Assembly: GCA_009840225.1 (NCBI GenBank)
Contig: VXOE01000238.1
Coordinates: 1-42,194, forward strand
Length of the DNA stretch: 42,194 nt
From: Caldilineaceae bacterium SB0662_bin_25
Lineage (GTDB): Bacteria; Chloroflexota; Anaerolineae; Caldilineales; Caldilineaceae
Direction of reading: 5' to 3'
Position 1 is the first letter of the stretch; every line of letters starts with the position of its first letter. Made by a program: the position numbers and the translations under genes. The notes beneath the pieces were generated by a model that was given only the letters and a program-made list of their open reading frames with translations, was not told the DNA's origin and did not search any database. This document shows positions 1-8,992 of this stretch, piece by piece.

Positions 1-444
1 GCGGAGCCCCCGCACAAGGGAGGGCCGACTAGGCCCGACCGCCCAACTGCAGTGGTTAGTGGTCAGTGGTCAGAGGAGGCATTTTCCTTGGCATGGAATT
101 GATGGCGGACTGGAAACGGCTCTGTTACTATCTGAGGTTTAGGAAAGTTCGCCCCTTTTTCGGGATGTACCCCGCGGCTTCTCTACCTTGACAAAACGGT
201 AACAGTTTGGCATAGTTGCGGCGTCCGCACGGGCCGCCCACAATGGCACGCGTGCAGCCGTGCGAAACTTCGCTGGCGCTCACCCGATGGCGGACCTGAT
301 TGGCGCACAAGAGCCCATTATCTTGGGAAAGCGAAAGTCAGCGTGACAGACGGCTTGCACAAGCCAATTCTGTCCAGTCCACCGTTGCCCCCGATGGGGG
401 CGAAGTCAACCACAGTTCCATCAACTTCATAAGGGGAAACACAC
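1..444. other. leading non-coding region
   Basis: No convincing gene is seen on either strand; the short open frames here lack a ribosome binding site and resemble no family I recognise. The region contains three tandem copies of the heptamer AGTGGTY (51-71) and a possible promoter at 188-216. It is probably the 5' flank of the first transporter operon. It may also contain the decayed tail of something lying outside the window. Confidence 0.5.
188..216 (+). promoter_or_regulatory. possible sigma-70 type promoter upstream of the first transporter operon
   Basis: TTGACA (188-193) is a perfect -35 hexamer. After a 17-base spacer comes CATAGT (211-216), which matches four of six bases of the -10 consensus. 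It points at the binding-protein gene starting at 445 and would leave a long leader of about 220 bases. Only the sequence match supports it. Confidence 0.3.
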
Positions 445-2121
445 ATGAGACAATTGCATCTCCGATTCGCAATATCTGCGCTTCTCTTGGTAACGGTTGT
501 TCTTGGCGCATGCGCGGCCCCGGCGGCCCCCGCTCCCGTCGATTCAGGGGCGGCCATGGCCGACGAGGGCGAAATGATGGGCCGTCCGTTGCCGGATGAC
601 GCAGCTGAAGAGCAGGTCATTCGCTACGTCGCGCGCGGCTTCGGGAGGCTGAACCCTGCGGCTGAAGGTGGGTTCGGGCGTTTCATTATTTCCCACATGT
701 TTATGCCCTTCTTCATCCGCGATGCGGAGCACAATCTGTCACCCTGGCTGGCTACGGGCATTGACGCCAACGAAGATCAGAGCGTTTACACGATTCATAT
801 CCATCCGGACGCAGTTTGGAATGATGGCTCACCCGTGACCGCGCAGGAGGCCAAGGCTTACTGGGAGTATGGACTGCACCCCGGCAAATGCGTTGGGTGC
901 TACCTTTCCCGATTCACGGGCTTTGACCTGATCGAGGGCGCGCAGGCAGTGATCGACGGCGAGGCTGACGAGGTTTCGGGCGTCGTGGCGGTGGATGACA
1001 AGACGCTGGAGGTCCGGCTGGTTGGTCCCGACCCACTGTTCCCGCAGCGGGTGGCATTGTTCGACACCGGTTTCGTCAAGGTCGAGGACATCACTGGAGA
1101 GGACTTCTCGGCGACGTCTGAGACGCGCGTCAACGGTCCCTTCATGTTGCAGGAATGGGACGTCGACGAGCAGAAGTTTGAGATCGTTCAGAATCCCAAC
1201 TGGTGGGGAGACAAGAAGCCGTTCATCGAGCGCATCATCGCCACCCCTTCAGCCGACGAAAATATCTCCTTCATTATGTGGCAGAACGATGAGGTGGATA
1301 TCGCTTTCTTCCTGACCAATGTGCGCGAGCAGTTGGAGGAGGGGACGTTTACGGTGATTCCCTATGCCACCAACCTGTTCTACACGTTCTGGGCAGGCGT
1401 GGAACCGATCGACGACCTCAACGTACGGCGCGCGCTGGTCCACGCAGTAGATTGGCGCCCGGCGATATCGGCGGCCTGGGAAGGCACACGCGACGACCGC
1501 TTCATGTCGACGCTGCTGACGCCCGAGCTGCAGTGTTATAGGGAGGGCAACTGGCCCGATTTTGGATTTGATCCCGAGCTGGCCAAGGCGGAACTAGCGG
1601 CCTCCAAGTACGGCGGGCCGGAGAATCTGCCCACGATTCGCATCAGCACGGGCGGCCAGTCGCCGAACTACATCCGCACTGCTGAGATCATGGTAGAGCA
1701 GTGGAAGAACAACCTGGGCATCACGAATGTAGAGATTCGCCCCGGCTGGCTGGATGTCTGGGGCCAGGACGCAGACCTGGTCAATGTGCGCCGCCAGAGC
1801 CTGGGCGCCATTTTGCCTGATCCGCCCAACTTCCTGGCGGGCCACTGGGCCAATTACGGGAACCCGGAGGCAGCGGGGAGCATGGCGGATGACGCTGAGC
1901 TTGCCGAGATGATCGAGTCCCTAAAGGGGATGTCTCGCGACGACCCGGCATTCTGTGACCTGGTGCAGGAGACTGAGGCGCGCATGCTCGGTCACTATCC
2001 CATCATTCCGATGATCTGGGATCCCTACGGTTACAGTGTCAAGCCTCGCATTAAGAATTTTGGAACCAACGTGGACAACAACTGGGCTACCCTGTTGGAC
2101 ATCTACGTGGCTGAAGAGTAG
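445..2121 (+). CDS. family 5 ABC transporter solute-binding lipoprotein (first of three tandem copies)
   Basis: Extracytoplasmic binding protein of the dipeptide/oligopeptide (SBP_bac_5) family, 558 aa, a usual length. A lipoprotein signal peptide ends in LGAC with the lipidated Cys at residue 23, followed by an Ala/Pro/acidic linker. The mature part starts with a segment shared with the next two genes (GRPLPDDAAEEQVIRYV) and has family-like stretches such as YTIHIHPDAVWNDGSPVTA and NVRRALVHAVDW. AAGGGG lies about 10 bases before the ATG. With its two neighbours and the permeases at 5778 and 6815 it forms one import system. The ligand cannot be read from sequence: the family binds peptides, but Chloroflexota members are also found in sugar loci. 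Confidence 0.93.
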   Translation: MRQLHLRFAISALLLVTVVLGACAAPAAPAPVDSGAAMADEGEMMGRPLPDDAAEEQVIRYVARGFGRLNPAAEGGFGRFIISHMFMPFFIRDAEHNLSPWLATGIDANEDQSVYTIHIHPDAVWNDGSPVTAQEAKAYWEYGLHPGKCVGCYLSRFTGFDLIEGAQAVIDGEADEVSGVVAVDDKTLEVRLVGPDPLFPQRVALFDTGFVKVEDITGEDFSATSETRVNGPFMLQEWDVDEQKFEIVQNPNWWGDKKPFIERIIATPSADENISFIMWQNDEVDIAFFLTNVREQLEEGTFTVIPYATNLFYTFWAGVEPIDDLNVRRALVHAVDWRPAISAAWEGTRDDRFMSTLLTPELQCYREGNWPDFGFDPELAKAELAASKYGGPENLPTIRISTGGQSPNYIRTAEIMVEQWKNNLGITNVEIRPGWLDVWGQDADLVNVRRQSLGAILPDPPNFLAGHWANYGNPEAAGSMADDAELAEMIESLKGMSRDDPAFCDLVQETEARMLGHYPIIPMIWDPYGYSVKPRIKNFGTNVDNNWATLLDIYVAEE

Positions 2122-2126
2122 ATGAA

Positions 2127-2160
2127 AAGGGGTGAGAGCCGCACCGGGCTCTCGCCCCTT
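2127..2160 (+). terminator. stem-loop after the first binding-protein gene
   Basis: A 14-bp stem (2127-2140 with 2147-2160, one G-U pair) encloses a six-base loop and begins six bases after the stop codon. Only a weak T-rich tract (CATATTTTATT) follows. It may be a partial terminator or a 3' stabiliser that raises binding-protein mRNA over downstream genes. Confidence 0.7.
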
Positions 2161-2215
2161 CATATTTTATTGAGGTAGTTCCCAAGGCGATCGAACCAAA
2201 CGGAGGTAGAACTCG

Positions 2216-3889
2216 ATGAAAGACAGAACGAAACTATTTTATCTGGTCTCACTTTTCCTGGTCGCAGCATTAGCCTTATCGGCCTGTGCCGCGCCTGCCG
2301 CGCCGGCTGACACCGGAGGCGAGGCCATGGCGGATGAGGGAGAGGCGATGGAAGGCAGGCCGCTGCCTGACGACGCCGCGGAGGAGCAGGTAATCCGCTA
2401 TGTGACACGTGATCTGAGCCGGCTCAACCCGGCCTCTGAGTCCGGTTTCGGGCGACCCTGGATCTCCCACATGTGGATGCCGTTCTTCCTGAGAGACCGC
2501 AATCACGATCTGCATCCCTGGCTGGCGACTGAATGGGAAGTGAACGAGGACAATACCGTCTATACGATTCACATCAATCCCGATGCCACCTGGTCGGACG
2601 GCTCCCCGGTTGTGGCGCAGGAGGCGATCGACTTCTGGTCGTGGGCGCTCAGCCCCAGTTGTATCAGCTGCTGGACCTACCTGCGACTGGGTGTGGTTGA
2701 GGGTGCACAGGCCGTCATCGACGGAGAGGCCGACACGATTTCGGGCTTGACAGCCCTTGATGACAAGACGCTGCAGATCACGCTGGCAGATCCAAGCCCG
2801 ACCTTCATTGCCAGCATGGCCCACTACAATACCGGCTTCGTCAAGATGGAGGACGTGAACGCCGACGAGTTTGCGGCCGATGCCGATACGCGCGTTAACG
2901 GCCCCTTCAAGATCAAGGTCTGGGACCTGGATGAGCGCGAGTATGAGATTGTGCAGAACCCCAACTGGTGGGGGGACAAGAAGCCTTATATCGAACGCAT
3001 CGTCGCGCAGTGGTCCAACGACGAGAATATCACCTACATTATGTGGCAGGATGGGGAGGCCGACATCGCGCACTGGTTCACCAATATTCGTGAGCCGCTG
3101 CGCGCAGAGAGCCCCGAACTGTTCGTACTCATCCCGTACGCCACCAACTTCTATTTCGCGATCCATGGCAGCAAGCCGCCGATGGATGACATCAACGTGC
3201 GTCGAGCGCTGCTGCATGCGGTTGACTGGGATCTGGCCATCAGCGCCGCCTACGAAGGCTCCCGCGACGAGCGCGTTATGAAGACACACCTCACGCCCGA
3301 GTTGCCGTGCTTCGTAGCCGACAACTGGCCGGACTTCGGGTATGATCCGGAGTTGGCGAAGCAGGAACTGGCTGCGTCCAAGTATGGCGGTCCGGAAGAC
3401 CTGCCCAAGATCCGAATCTCCAGCGGCGGCCAGTCGCCCAACTACCTGCGCACCGCTGAGATTATGGCGGAGCAGTGGAAGAACGTTCTGGGCATTACCG
3501 ACGTCGAGATCCGGCCGGGCTGGAGCGATGCCTGGGGCCAGGAGGCTGATCTCATCAATGTTCAGCGCAACAGTTGGGGCGCGACGATTCCCGATCCCGC
3601 CGCGATGATCACCGGTCTGTGGAAGTATTACAGGGATCCCCACGATGTTGGCTTAGTGGATGAGGAGTTGGACGCGATGATGGCCGAGCTTCCTACCCTT
3701 GACCCCAACAGCGCCGAGTACTGTGAAAAGGTCTCTGCAGCCGAGAAGCGGTTGCTCAGCCACTACTATTTCCTGCCTATGATCTGGGACCTGTACGAGT
3801 ACGTTGTACAGCCTCACGTTAAGAACTTCGATGCCAACGTGGACAACAACTGGTCCACGCTGCTCGATATCTACATTGCAGAGCACTAA
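2216..3889 (+). CDS. family 5 ABC transporter solute-binding lipoprotein (second tandem copy)
   Basis: 557-aa paralogue of the preceding gene. The lipoprotein signal peptide has the lipobox LSAC with Cys at residue 24, then an Ala/Pro/acidic linker and the shared GRPLPDDAAEEQVIRYV segment. The SBP_bac_5 fold is indicated by YTIHINPDATWSDGSPVVA, the conserved QNPNWWGDKKP segment and the C-terminal NVDNNWSTLLDIY. The start ATG follows GGAGGTAGAACTCG. Similarity to the copies on both sides runs the full length, so this is a tandem duplication with divergence in ligand-contact regions. It probably widens the substrate range of a single permease pair. Confidence 0.93.
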   Translation: MKDRTKLFYLVSLFLVAALALSACAAPAAPADTGGEAMADEGEAMEGRPLPDDAAEEQVIRYVTRDLSRLNPASESGFGRPWISHMWMPFFLRDRNHDLHPWLATEWEVNEDNTVYTIHINPDATWSDGSPVVAQEAIDFWSWALSPSCISCWTYLRLGVVEGAQAVIDGEADTISGLTALDDKTLQITLADPSPTFIASMAHYNTGFVKMEDVNADEFAADADTRVNGPFKIKVWDLDEREYEIVQNPNWWGDKKPYIERIVAQWSNDENITYIMWQDGEADIAHWFTNIREPLRAESPELFVLIPYATNFYFAIHGSKPPMDDINVRRALLHAVDWDLAISAAYEGSRDERVMKTHLTPELPCFVADNWPDFGYDPELAKQELAASKYGGPEDLPKIRISSGGQSPNYLRTAEIMAEQWKNVLGITDVEIRPGWSDAWGQEADLINVQRNSWGATIPDPAAMITGLWKYYRDPHDVGLVDEELDAMMAELPTLDPNSAEYCEKVSAAEKRLLSHYYFLPMIWDLYEYVVQPHVKNFDANVDNNWSTLLDIYIAEH

Positions 3890-3904
3890 GTCAGACTAGA
3901 CAGA

Positions 3905-3941
3905 AGGAGGGGTGGAGGTAATCGGTACTTCCACCCCTCTT
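3905..3941 (+). terminator. stem-loop after the second binding-protein gene
   Basis: A G/C-rich stem (3905-3920 with 3926-3941, including two G-U pairs) with a five-base loop lies just after the stop codon. No strong T-tract follows, so it could attenuate read-through or protect the upstream mRNA. Its sequence differs from the hairpin after the first copy although the position is the same. Confidence 0.65.
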
Positions 3942-3994
3942 CATTGCCCCAGCGTATTGTGCTTCGACTTGGAGAGAACTGGAGGATGATACCA

Positions 3995-5686
3995 ATGAAA
4001 GGCAGATTGCAGCCGTACTTGCTTACTACAATGCTGCTGGTGTTGGCGCTGATTGTTACGGCCTGTGCGGCGCCGGCCGGACCGGCCGCGTCGGACACTG
4101 GCGGCGCCATGGCGGATGACGGGGAAGAGATGGCCGGGAGGCCGTTGCCAGACGATGCAGCGGAGGAGCAGGTAATCCGGTACGTGACACGCAACTTCAG
4201 TCGTATGAATCCGGCCTCTGAGGGTGGTTTTGGCAGGCCTTTCGTCTCGCATATCTGGATGACTTTATTCCTGCGAGACTATGAGCACAATCCGCAGCCC
4301 TGGCTGGCCACTGGATATGACGTCAGTGATGATGGCTTGACATACACGATTCACATTCATCCCGATGCCATCTGGTCGGATGGGTCAGCGGTAACGGCCC
4401 AGGACGTGAAGGTGTACTGGGAGTATGCGGTGAGTCCAGAATGCATTGGCTGCCGTATGTTCAACTACAGCGCCATCAAGTTAATCGAAGGCATCCAGCC
4501 GGTCGTTGACGGCGAAGCGGACGAGATTCCGGGGCTGGTGGTCGTGGATGACAAGACGCTGGAGATCAAGCTAGTTGCCCCGAAGCCAATTATTATCGAC
4601 ACGCTGGCGAACTACAATACGGCGATCGTCAAATTGGAGGACATTCTGGAGGGCGGCGAGTTCTGGGCCGCGGACGGCACGGCGCGTGTAAACGGCCCCT
4701 TCAAGGTGAAGATCTGGGATCCGGACACGCAGGAGTATGAGGTCGAACAGAACCCGATGTGGTGGGGCGACAGAAAGCCCTATATCGAACGCATCATCGG
4801 TCAGGCGTCAGCGGACGAAAACGTCTCCTTCATCATGTGGCAGAACGACGAGGTAGACATCGCCCACTGGCTCACCAACATTCGCGAGCCGCTGCGGGCT
4901 GAAAACCCGGAGAGCTTCACGCTGATTCCGTATGCCACCAACTTCTTCTACACGTTGAATACGTCACTGCCTCCGTTCGACGACATCAACGTGCGGCGGG
5001 CGCTTGTGCATGCGGTGGACTGGGACCTGGCAATCGACGCGGCTTGGGAAGGGGCGCGCAGCGACCGGGTCATGAAGACCCATCTCACGCCGGAAATCCA
5101 GTGTTACAAGGCGGACAACTGGCCGGATTTCGGCTACAATCCGGAACTAGCCAAAGAGGAACTGGCAGCCTCCAAGTACGGAGGACCGGAGGATCTGCCC
5201 AAGATTCGGATCACCACGAACGGCCAGTCGCCCAACTATATCCGAACGGCCGAGATAATGATGGAGATGTGGAAGAACAACCTGGGCATCACGAATGTCG
5301 AAATGCGTCCCGGTCGAATCGATGCATGGGGCCAGGAGGGTGAACAGGTACAGGTGTTGCGCCGCAGCTCGGGCGCTGTGATTCCGGATTCGGCCGAGTG
5401 GATGAACGGCTTCTATCAGCGACTGGGCGATCCGGCCAGACAGATCAACATCGTGGATGAAGAGCTGGGTGCGCTGGTGGACGAGATGGCGCTCTACTCA
5501 TCGGCTGACCCCGAATACTGTGACTTCGTGCAGGAGGTCGAGTCGCGCATACTGGGGCACTACTACTTCCTGCCCATGATCTGGGATCTGTACGAGTACA
5601 ACACCAAGCCCTGGATCAAGGGTTTTGACACGAACGTGGACAACAACTGGATTTCACTGCTCGACATGTATGTAGCAGAACGATAG
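3995..5686 (+). CDS. family 5 ABC transporter solute-binding lipoprotein (third tandem copy)
   Basis: 563-aa paralogue of the two preceding genes. The ATG at 3995 is chosen because GGAGG at 3981-3985 is nine bases away and the protein then starts directly with the signal peptide. In-frame starts at 3944 and 3986 would add residues in front of it. The lipobox is VTAC with Cys at residue 24. The same GRPLPDDAAEEQVIRYV block, binding-protein motifs and C-terminal NVDNNWISLLDMY are present. It is the copy nearest the permeases. The two inserted Cys in the region around residues 150-157 (ECIGC) are shared with copies one and two (KCVGC, SCISC) and may form a disulfide; this is inference. Confidence 0.93.
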   Translation: MKGRLQPYLLTTMLLVLALIVTACAAPAGPAASDTGGAMADDGEEMAGRPLPDDAAEEQVIRYVTRNFSRMNPASEGGFGRPFVSHIWMTLFLRDYEHNPQPWLATGYDVSDDGLTYTIHIHPDAIWSDGSAVTAQDVKVYWEYAVSPECIGCRMFNYSAIKLIEGIQPVVDGEADEIPGLVVVDDKTLEIKLVAPKPIIIDTLANYNTAIVKLEDILEGGEFWAADGTARVNGPFKVKIWDPDTQEYEVEQNPMWWGDRKPYIERIIGQASADENVSFIMWQNDEVDIAHWLTNIREPLRAENPESFTLIPYATNFFYTLNTSLPPFDDINVRRALVHAVDWDLAIDAAWEGARSDRVMKTHLTPEIQCYKADNWPDFGYNPELAKEELAASKYGGPEDLPKIRITTNGQSPNYIRTAEIMMEMWKNNLGITNVEMRPGRIDAWGQEGEQVQVLRRSSGAVIPDSAEWMNGFYQRLGDPARQINIVDEELGALVDEMALYSSADPEYCDFVQEVESRILGHYYFLPMIWDLYEYNTKPWIKGFDTNVDNNWISLLDMYVAER

Positions 5687-5708
5687 ACTACCGTGTAACC
5701 TGCAGCGG

Positions 5709-5744
5709 GCTGTCGCTGTCCTCTTGAGTTTGGGCAGCGATGGC
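5709..5744 (+). terminator. stem-loop between third binding-protein gene and permease
   Basis: A 13-bp stem (5709-5721 with 5732-5744, three G-U pairs) with a ten-base loop lies between the last binding-protein gene and the DppB-like permease. No T-tract follows, so I read it as an intercistronic hairpin rather than a full terminator. Confidence 0.45.
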
Positions 5745-5777
5745 TCGTCGTGATAGCAGTCGCCAAGGATACCCAAC

Positions 5778-6728
5778 ATGTTCGTTTACGCCCTGAAACG
5801 CTTGGCCGTGGCTGTTCCCACCTTCATTGCAGTGCTGCTCATCACATTTACGCTCACCGTGGTCAGCCCTTTCGATCCGGTGGCGATGATGATGACCCAG
5901 TTTGAAGGAACGCTCGACACTCTTGCAAGAGAAGAGGTCATAGAGAGAATCCGGGACCAGTATGGCCTGAACGACTCCTACTGGGTCCAGTTTACGCGCT
6001 GGATTGGGCGTCTGTCGCAGGGAGACCTTGGCATCTCTATCAACGGTCAACGCGATGTTCTGCGCATGATCGTGAAAACGTTTCCCATTTCATTTCAATT
6101 GGGTCTGGCCGGAGCCGTTGTCACTACCATATTGGGGATACCCCTGGGTTGTCTTGCGGCTCTCAGACAGAATACCTGGTTAGACTATACGATTGTAGGG
6201 GGCACGCTCGGCTTCAGAACGGTGCCGGTATTTGTACTTGCTCCGTTGCTATTGGTCCTCTTTGTCCTGGTTCTTGATATCATGAGGGTGCCCCGCGGCT
6301 GGGACGGGCTCTTCCAGAGCAAGGTGATTCTGCCGGTCTTCATTCTCGCATTGGGTCCTTTGCCGGTGGTTGTTCGCCAGACGCGTGCCGCTGTGCTGGA
6401 AGTCTTTTCGATGGACTATGTACGGACTGCCAAGATGAAGGGGCTGCATATGTGGCGCATCATTCTTCGCCACATCCTTCGCAACGCATTAATCCCCGTT
6501 GTCACCACGTTGGGCTTTATTGCCGAGGGTTTGATCGTTGGCAGCATTTTTCTTGACAGCATCTTTGCGATCCCAGGGTTTGGAGGCGTGGCTGAAGCCG
6601 GTTTTCGGGGTTTTGACTACCCGGTCATAATGGGCGTAACCATGGTCAGCGCCATCATGATTATTCTAACGAACCTTCTGGTTGATCTGGTATATCCTTT
6701 CCTCGATCCCCGAATCAAGATCGAGTAG
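5778..6728 (+). CDS. ABC transporter permease, DppB/OppB type
   Basis: Inner-membrane permease of a peptide/nickel-type importer (BPD_transp_1), 316 aa. The N-terminal segment (residues 1-30) carries the MFVYALKRLAVAVPTFIAVL start typical of DppB, followed by five further hydrophobic segments. The EAA loop that would contact the ATPase is present as DYVRTAKMKGL. AAGGAT precedes the ATG by about nine bases. The gene lies after the three binding-protein genes and before its DppC partner. A short insertion around RVPRGWDG is shared with the permease at 30544, placing systems 1 and 3 in one subfamily. Confidence 0.93.
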   Translation: MFVYALKRLAVAVPTFIAVLLITFTLTVVSPFDPVAMMMTQFEGTLDTLAREEVIERIRDQYGLNDSYWVQFTRWIGRLSQGDLGISINGQRDVLRMIVKTFPISFQLGLAGAVVTTILGIPLGCLAALRQNTWLDYTIVGGTLGFRTVPVFVLAPLLLVLFVLVLDIMRVPRGWDGLFQSKVILPVFILALGPLPVVVRQTRAAVLEVFSMDYVRTAKMKGLHMWRIILRHILRNALIPVVTTLGFIAEGLIVGSIFLDSIFAIPGFGGVAEAGFRGFDYPVIMGVTMVSAIMIILTNLLVDLVYPFLDPRIKIE

Positions 6729-6757
6729 TCAGCCTAGCGATCCTTGCACCGAGGACA

Positions 6758-6778
6758 CCGGGTCCCATGGGTACCCGG
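6758..6778 (+). other. small inverted repeat between dppB-like and dppC-like genes
   Basis: CCGGGT (6758-6763) and ACCCGG (6773-6778) pair around a nine-base loop in the 86-base gap between the two permease genes. It may be an intercistronic hairpin. It is short, so it could be chance. Confidence 0.3.
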
Positions 6779-6814
6779 CGCCACAGACAGTTGAACTATC
6801 AGGAACTACAGTAG

Positions 6815-7807
6815 ATGAGCGAAAGCAGCGAGTCAGTAGCTAACGGAAGTTTGGGAGAGGAGCTGGCGGGGGAAGGGGCGCTCCAGACACGGTCGCTCTG
6901 GAAGGATGCGGTGGGCCGCCTACTGCGCAATCGACTCTCCGTAATCGGTCTCATTATCACTATTATGCTGCTGATTGCCGCCCTTTTTGGCCCTTATATT
7001 GCTCCCTATACCTATACCGAGCAGGACCTTCTGAATGTGGCCAAAATGCCCAGCGCCGACCACTGGCTGGGCACCGATGAGATCGGGAGAGACCTCTTCA
7101 GCCGCGTGTTGTGGGGCGCGCGCACGGCGACGCTCGTCGCGATTTTTACCACATTTATCAGTGTAATCATCGGCGTAATTATTGGCGCCATTGCGGGTTA
7201 CGGCGGTGCGCTGGCCGACAACATAACCGGGCGAATCATCGATATCGTAATGTCCGTGCCGGGCTTGCTTCTGGCGGCGCTGATCGCTGTTTCCATTAAG
7301 GAGCCGGTCGTATCTTGGGCAGAGAACATATACGATACGACCGGCTTCCCTCTCTTCGCAGATACAACCTGGCTGGATCTGCTGGTTGTTTTCGGGGGTC
7401 TCGCGTTTGTCTCCTGGCCCGGCTATGCTCGCTTGATCCGGGGGCAGATTTTCTCCTTGCGCGAGGAACAATATATAGAGGCTGCCAAGTCGGTTGGCGT
7501 CTCGGAACTGAAGATCGCGCTCCGGCATCTCCTGCCCAATGCCATCGGACCGGTCATCGTCACCTTGACGTTCAGCTTTTCCAGTGCGATGGTCCTCGAG
7601 TCTTCGCTCAGTTACCTAGGCATCGGGGTTCAACCGCCCCAGGCCAGTTGGGGAAACATGATTGCCTCCAATATCGGCAGTTGGTCATACCGTCCCTGGC
7701 TGGTGGCCGTGCCGGCAATAACGCTGGCGTTCGTCACACTAGGCATCAATTTCCTGGGCGACGGCCTAAACGACGCGCTCAATCCCAGGGCGAAGCGCTC
7801 GATCTGA
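6815..7807 (+). CDS. ABC transporter permease, DppC/OppC type
   Basis: 330-aa inner-membrane permease, partner of the DppB-like protein. It has a cytoplasmic N-terminal stretch of about 40 residues, then the DppC hallmark segments RLLRNRLSVIGLII and HWLGTDEIGRDLFSRVLWGA, and an EAA loop EEQYIEAAKSVGV followed by RHLLPNAIGPVIV. A roughly 35-residue insertion (around KEPVVSWAENIYDTTGFPLF) lies between membrane segments. It is present in the permease at 31479 but absent from the one at 15817. No ATP-binding subunit gene follows; the next gene is an oxidoreductase. The ATPase must come from elsewhere. Confidence 0.93.
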   Translation: MSESSESVANGSLGEELAGEGALQTRSLWKDAVGRLLRNRLSVIGLIITIMLLIAALFGPYIAPYTYTEQDLLNVAKMPSADHWLGTDEIGRDLFSRVLWGARTATLVAIFTTFISVIIGVIIGAIAGYGGALADNITGRIIDIVMSVPGLLLAALIAVSIKEPVVSWAENIYDTTGFPLFADTTWLDLLVVFGGLAFVSWPGYARLIRGQIFSLREEQYIEAAKSVGVSELKIALRHLLPNAIGPVIVTLTFSFSSAMVLESSLSYLGIGVQPPQASWGNMIASNIGSWSYRPWLVAVPAITLAFVTLGINFLGDGLNDALNPRAKRSI

Positions 7808-7852
7808 CGTGTTCGTATCTCGCTCTATCTGACGCGCCGATTGAAGAGCGGC

Positions 7853-7864
7853 AGCAGATCTGCT
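7853..7864. promoter_or_regulatory. perfect 12-bp palindrome upstream of the oxidoreductase genes
   Basis: AGCAGATCTGCT is a perfect palindrome in the 145-base gap between the DppC-like gene and the first oxidoreductase, about 90 bases before that start codon. It could be an operator. No other copy was noticed in the window, so this is weak. Confidence 0.22.
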
Positions 7865-7952
7865 CTGTCCTCGACATTGCCGAACTCCCTTTATTGCAGA
7901 GCCGGATAGATCCCCAACGACAAGCAAAATCACACTACGACAAGGAGTTACC

Positions 7953-8981
7953 ATGTCAGAAGCAAAGCTGCGCGCGGCCGTGATTGGAGGCGGACTGGGC
8001 GGGTCTCACGGATATGCCTATGCGCGAGCGCCAGAGTACGAGTTGGTGGCTATTTGCGATATCAACCCCGACGTCTTTCCGCGCTTTTTCGAGAGGGCCG
8101 AACTTCCCCCCGGCAGCATCAAGCAGTACACCGACTACCATGAGATGTTTGCGGAGGAGAGGCTGGACGTTGTCAGTGTGGCGACGCCGGACCACCTGCA
8201 CACGGATCCGGTGTGTGACGCTTCGAATGCAGGAATCCGCGGCGTCATTTGCGAGAAGCCTCTGACGACAACGATCAAGGACGCCGACAGGATTATTGAA
8301 ACGATTGAAGCCAATGGGACAAAGATGTCGGTGGACCACACGCGCAGCTGGATACCGTCATACCAGAGCGTGAAGAAGGCGGTATGGGATGGTGAGATCG
8401 GCGGGCTGACGCGAATCGTCGCCCACATGGGAGGCCGCCGCTCGATGCTGTTCCGCAACGGCACGCATTTGATCGACGGTGTCTGTTTCTTTGCCAATGC
8501 TTCGCCGGTCTGGGTGATCGCCGCGCACGAGCAGGGCTTTGAGGATTACGGTCCGGTATACGATGGGAAGGGGGGCAAGGACCCGCAATATGACCCGGGC
8601 TCGACGATCATCATTGAATTCGCGAATGGTGTGCGGGGAATCGTGAACAGCGCCAAGTTGACACCTCAGCTGTTTGAGTATGATCTGCAAGGGCCGAACG
8701 GCCGCTTCTGGCTTACGGACAGGCACTGTACCGCCTGGAAGACGGAGGAGAAGGAGGGCACGCCAGTTCAGGTGCCGCCGCCACCGGGGAGGAGCTATGC
8801 CGATCCCTTTGGCGCAAACCTGATTCCGGCTGTCCAGGAGATGGCCAATATGGTACTGCACGACGCCCCCAGCAGCTCCTCCCCCTACCGGGGCAGGGAG
8901 TCCCTGGAGATTATGCTGGCGGCCCTGATTTCGCAGACCAAGGGCAGCGCCAAGATCGAATTGCCGCTGCCACGCGATTGA
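7953..8981 (+). CDS. Gfo/Idh/MocA family oxidoreductase
   Basis: NAD(P)-dependent dehydrogenase of the glucose-fructose oxidoreductase/inositol dehydrogenase family, 342 aa. The N-terminal Rossmann domain has AVIGGGLGGSHG (residues 9-20) and an acidic residue ending strand two (ICDINPD). The catalytic-type EKP motif sits at residues 101-103. The C-terminal half is the alpha/beta dimerisation and substrate domain. AAGGAG lies six bases before the ATG. Family members oxidise cyclic polyols, sugars or sugar derivatives; the substrate here is unknown. Its position after a transporter suggests it acts on the imported compound. The next oxidoreductase gene follows after 11 bases. Confidence 0.9.
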   Translation: MSEAKLRAAVIGGGLGGSHGYAYARAPEYELVAICDINPDVFPRFFERAELPPGSIKQYTDYHEMFAEERLDVVSVATPDHLHTDPVCDASNAGIRGVICEKPLTTTIKDADRIIETIEANGTKMSVDHTRSWIPSYQSVKKAVWDGEIGGLTRIVAHMGGRRSMLFRNGTHLIDGVCFFANASPVWVIAAHEQGFEDYGPVYDGKGGKDPQYDPGSTIIIEFANGVRGIVNSAKLTPQLFEYDLQGPNGRFWLTDRHCTAWKTEEKEGTPVQVPPPPGRSYADPFGANLIPAVQEMANMVLHDAPSSSSPYRGRESLEIMLAALISQTKGSAKIELPLPRD

Positions 8982-8992
8982 GGCAGAGAACG

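Noticed and set aside
51-71. Three tandem heptamers AGTGGTY as a possible repeat array or origin iteron
   Set aside because: Only three short copies, no DnaA-like boxes or AT-rich stretch nearby; not enough to call anything.
128-310. 60-aa minus-strand open frame in the leading region
   Set aside because: No ribosome binding site and no similarity I can recognise; length is within chance for this GC content.
2276-3643. 455-aa open frame antisense to the second binding-protein gene
   Set aside because: It mirrors the coding strand in a GC-rich gene, has no ribosome binding site, no family features and no hydrophobic pattern; it is a codon-bias shadow.
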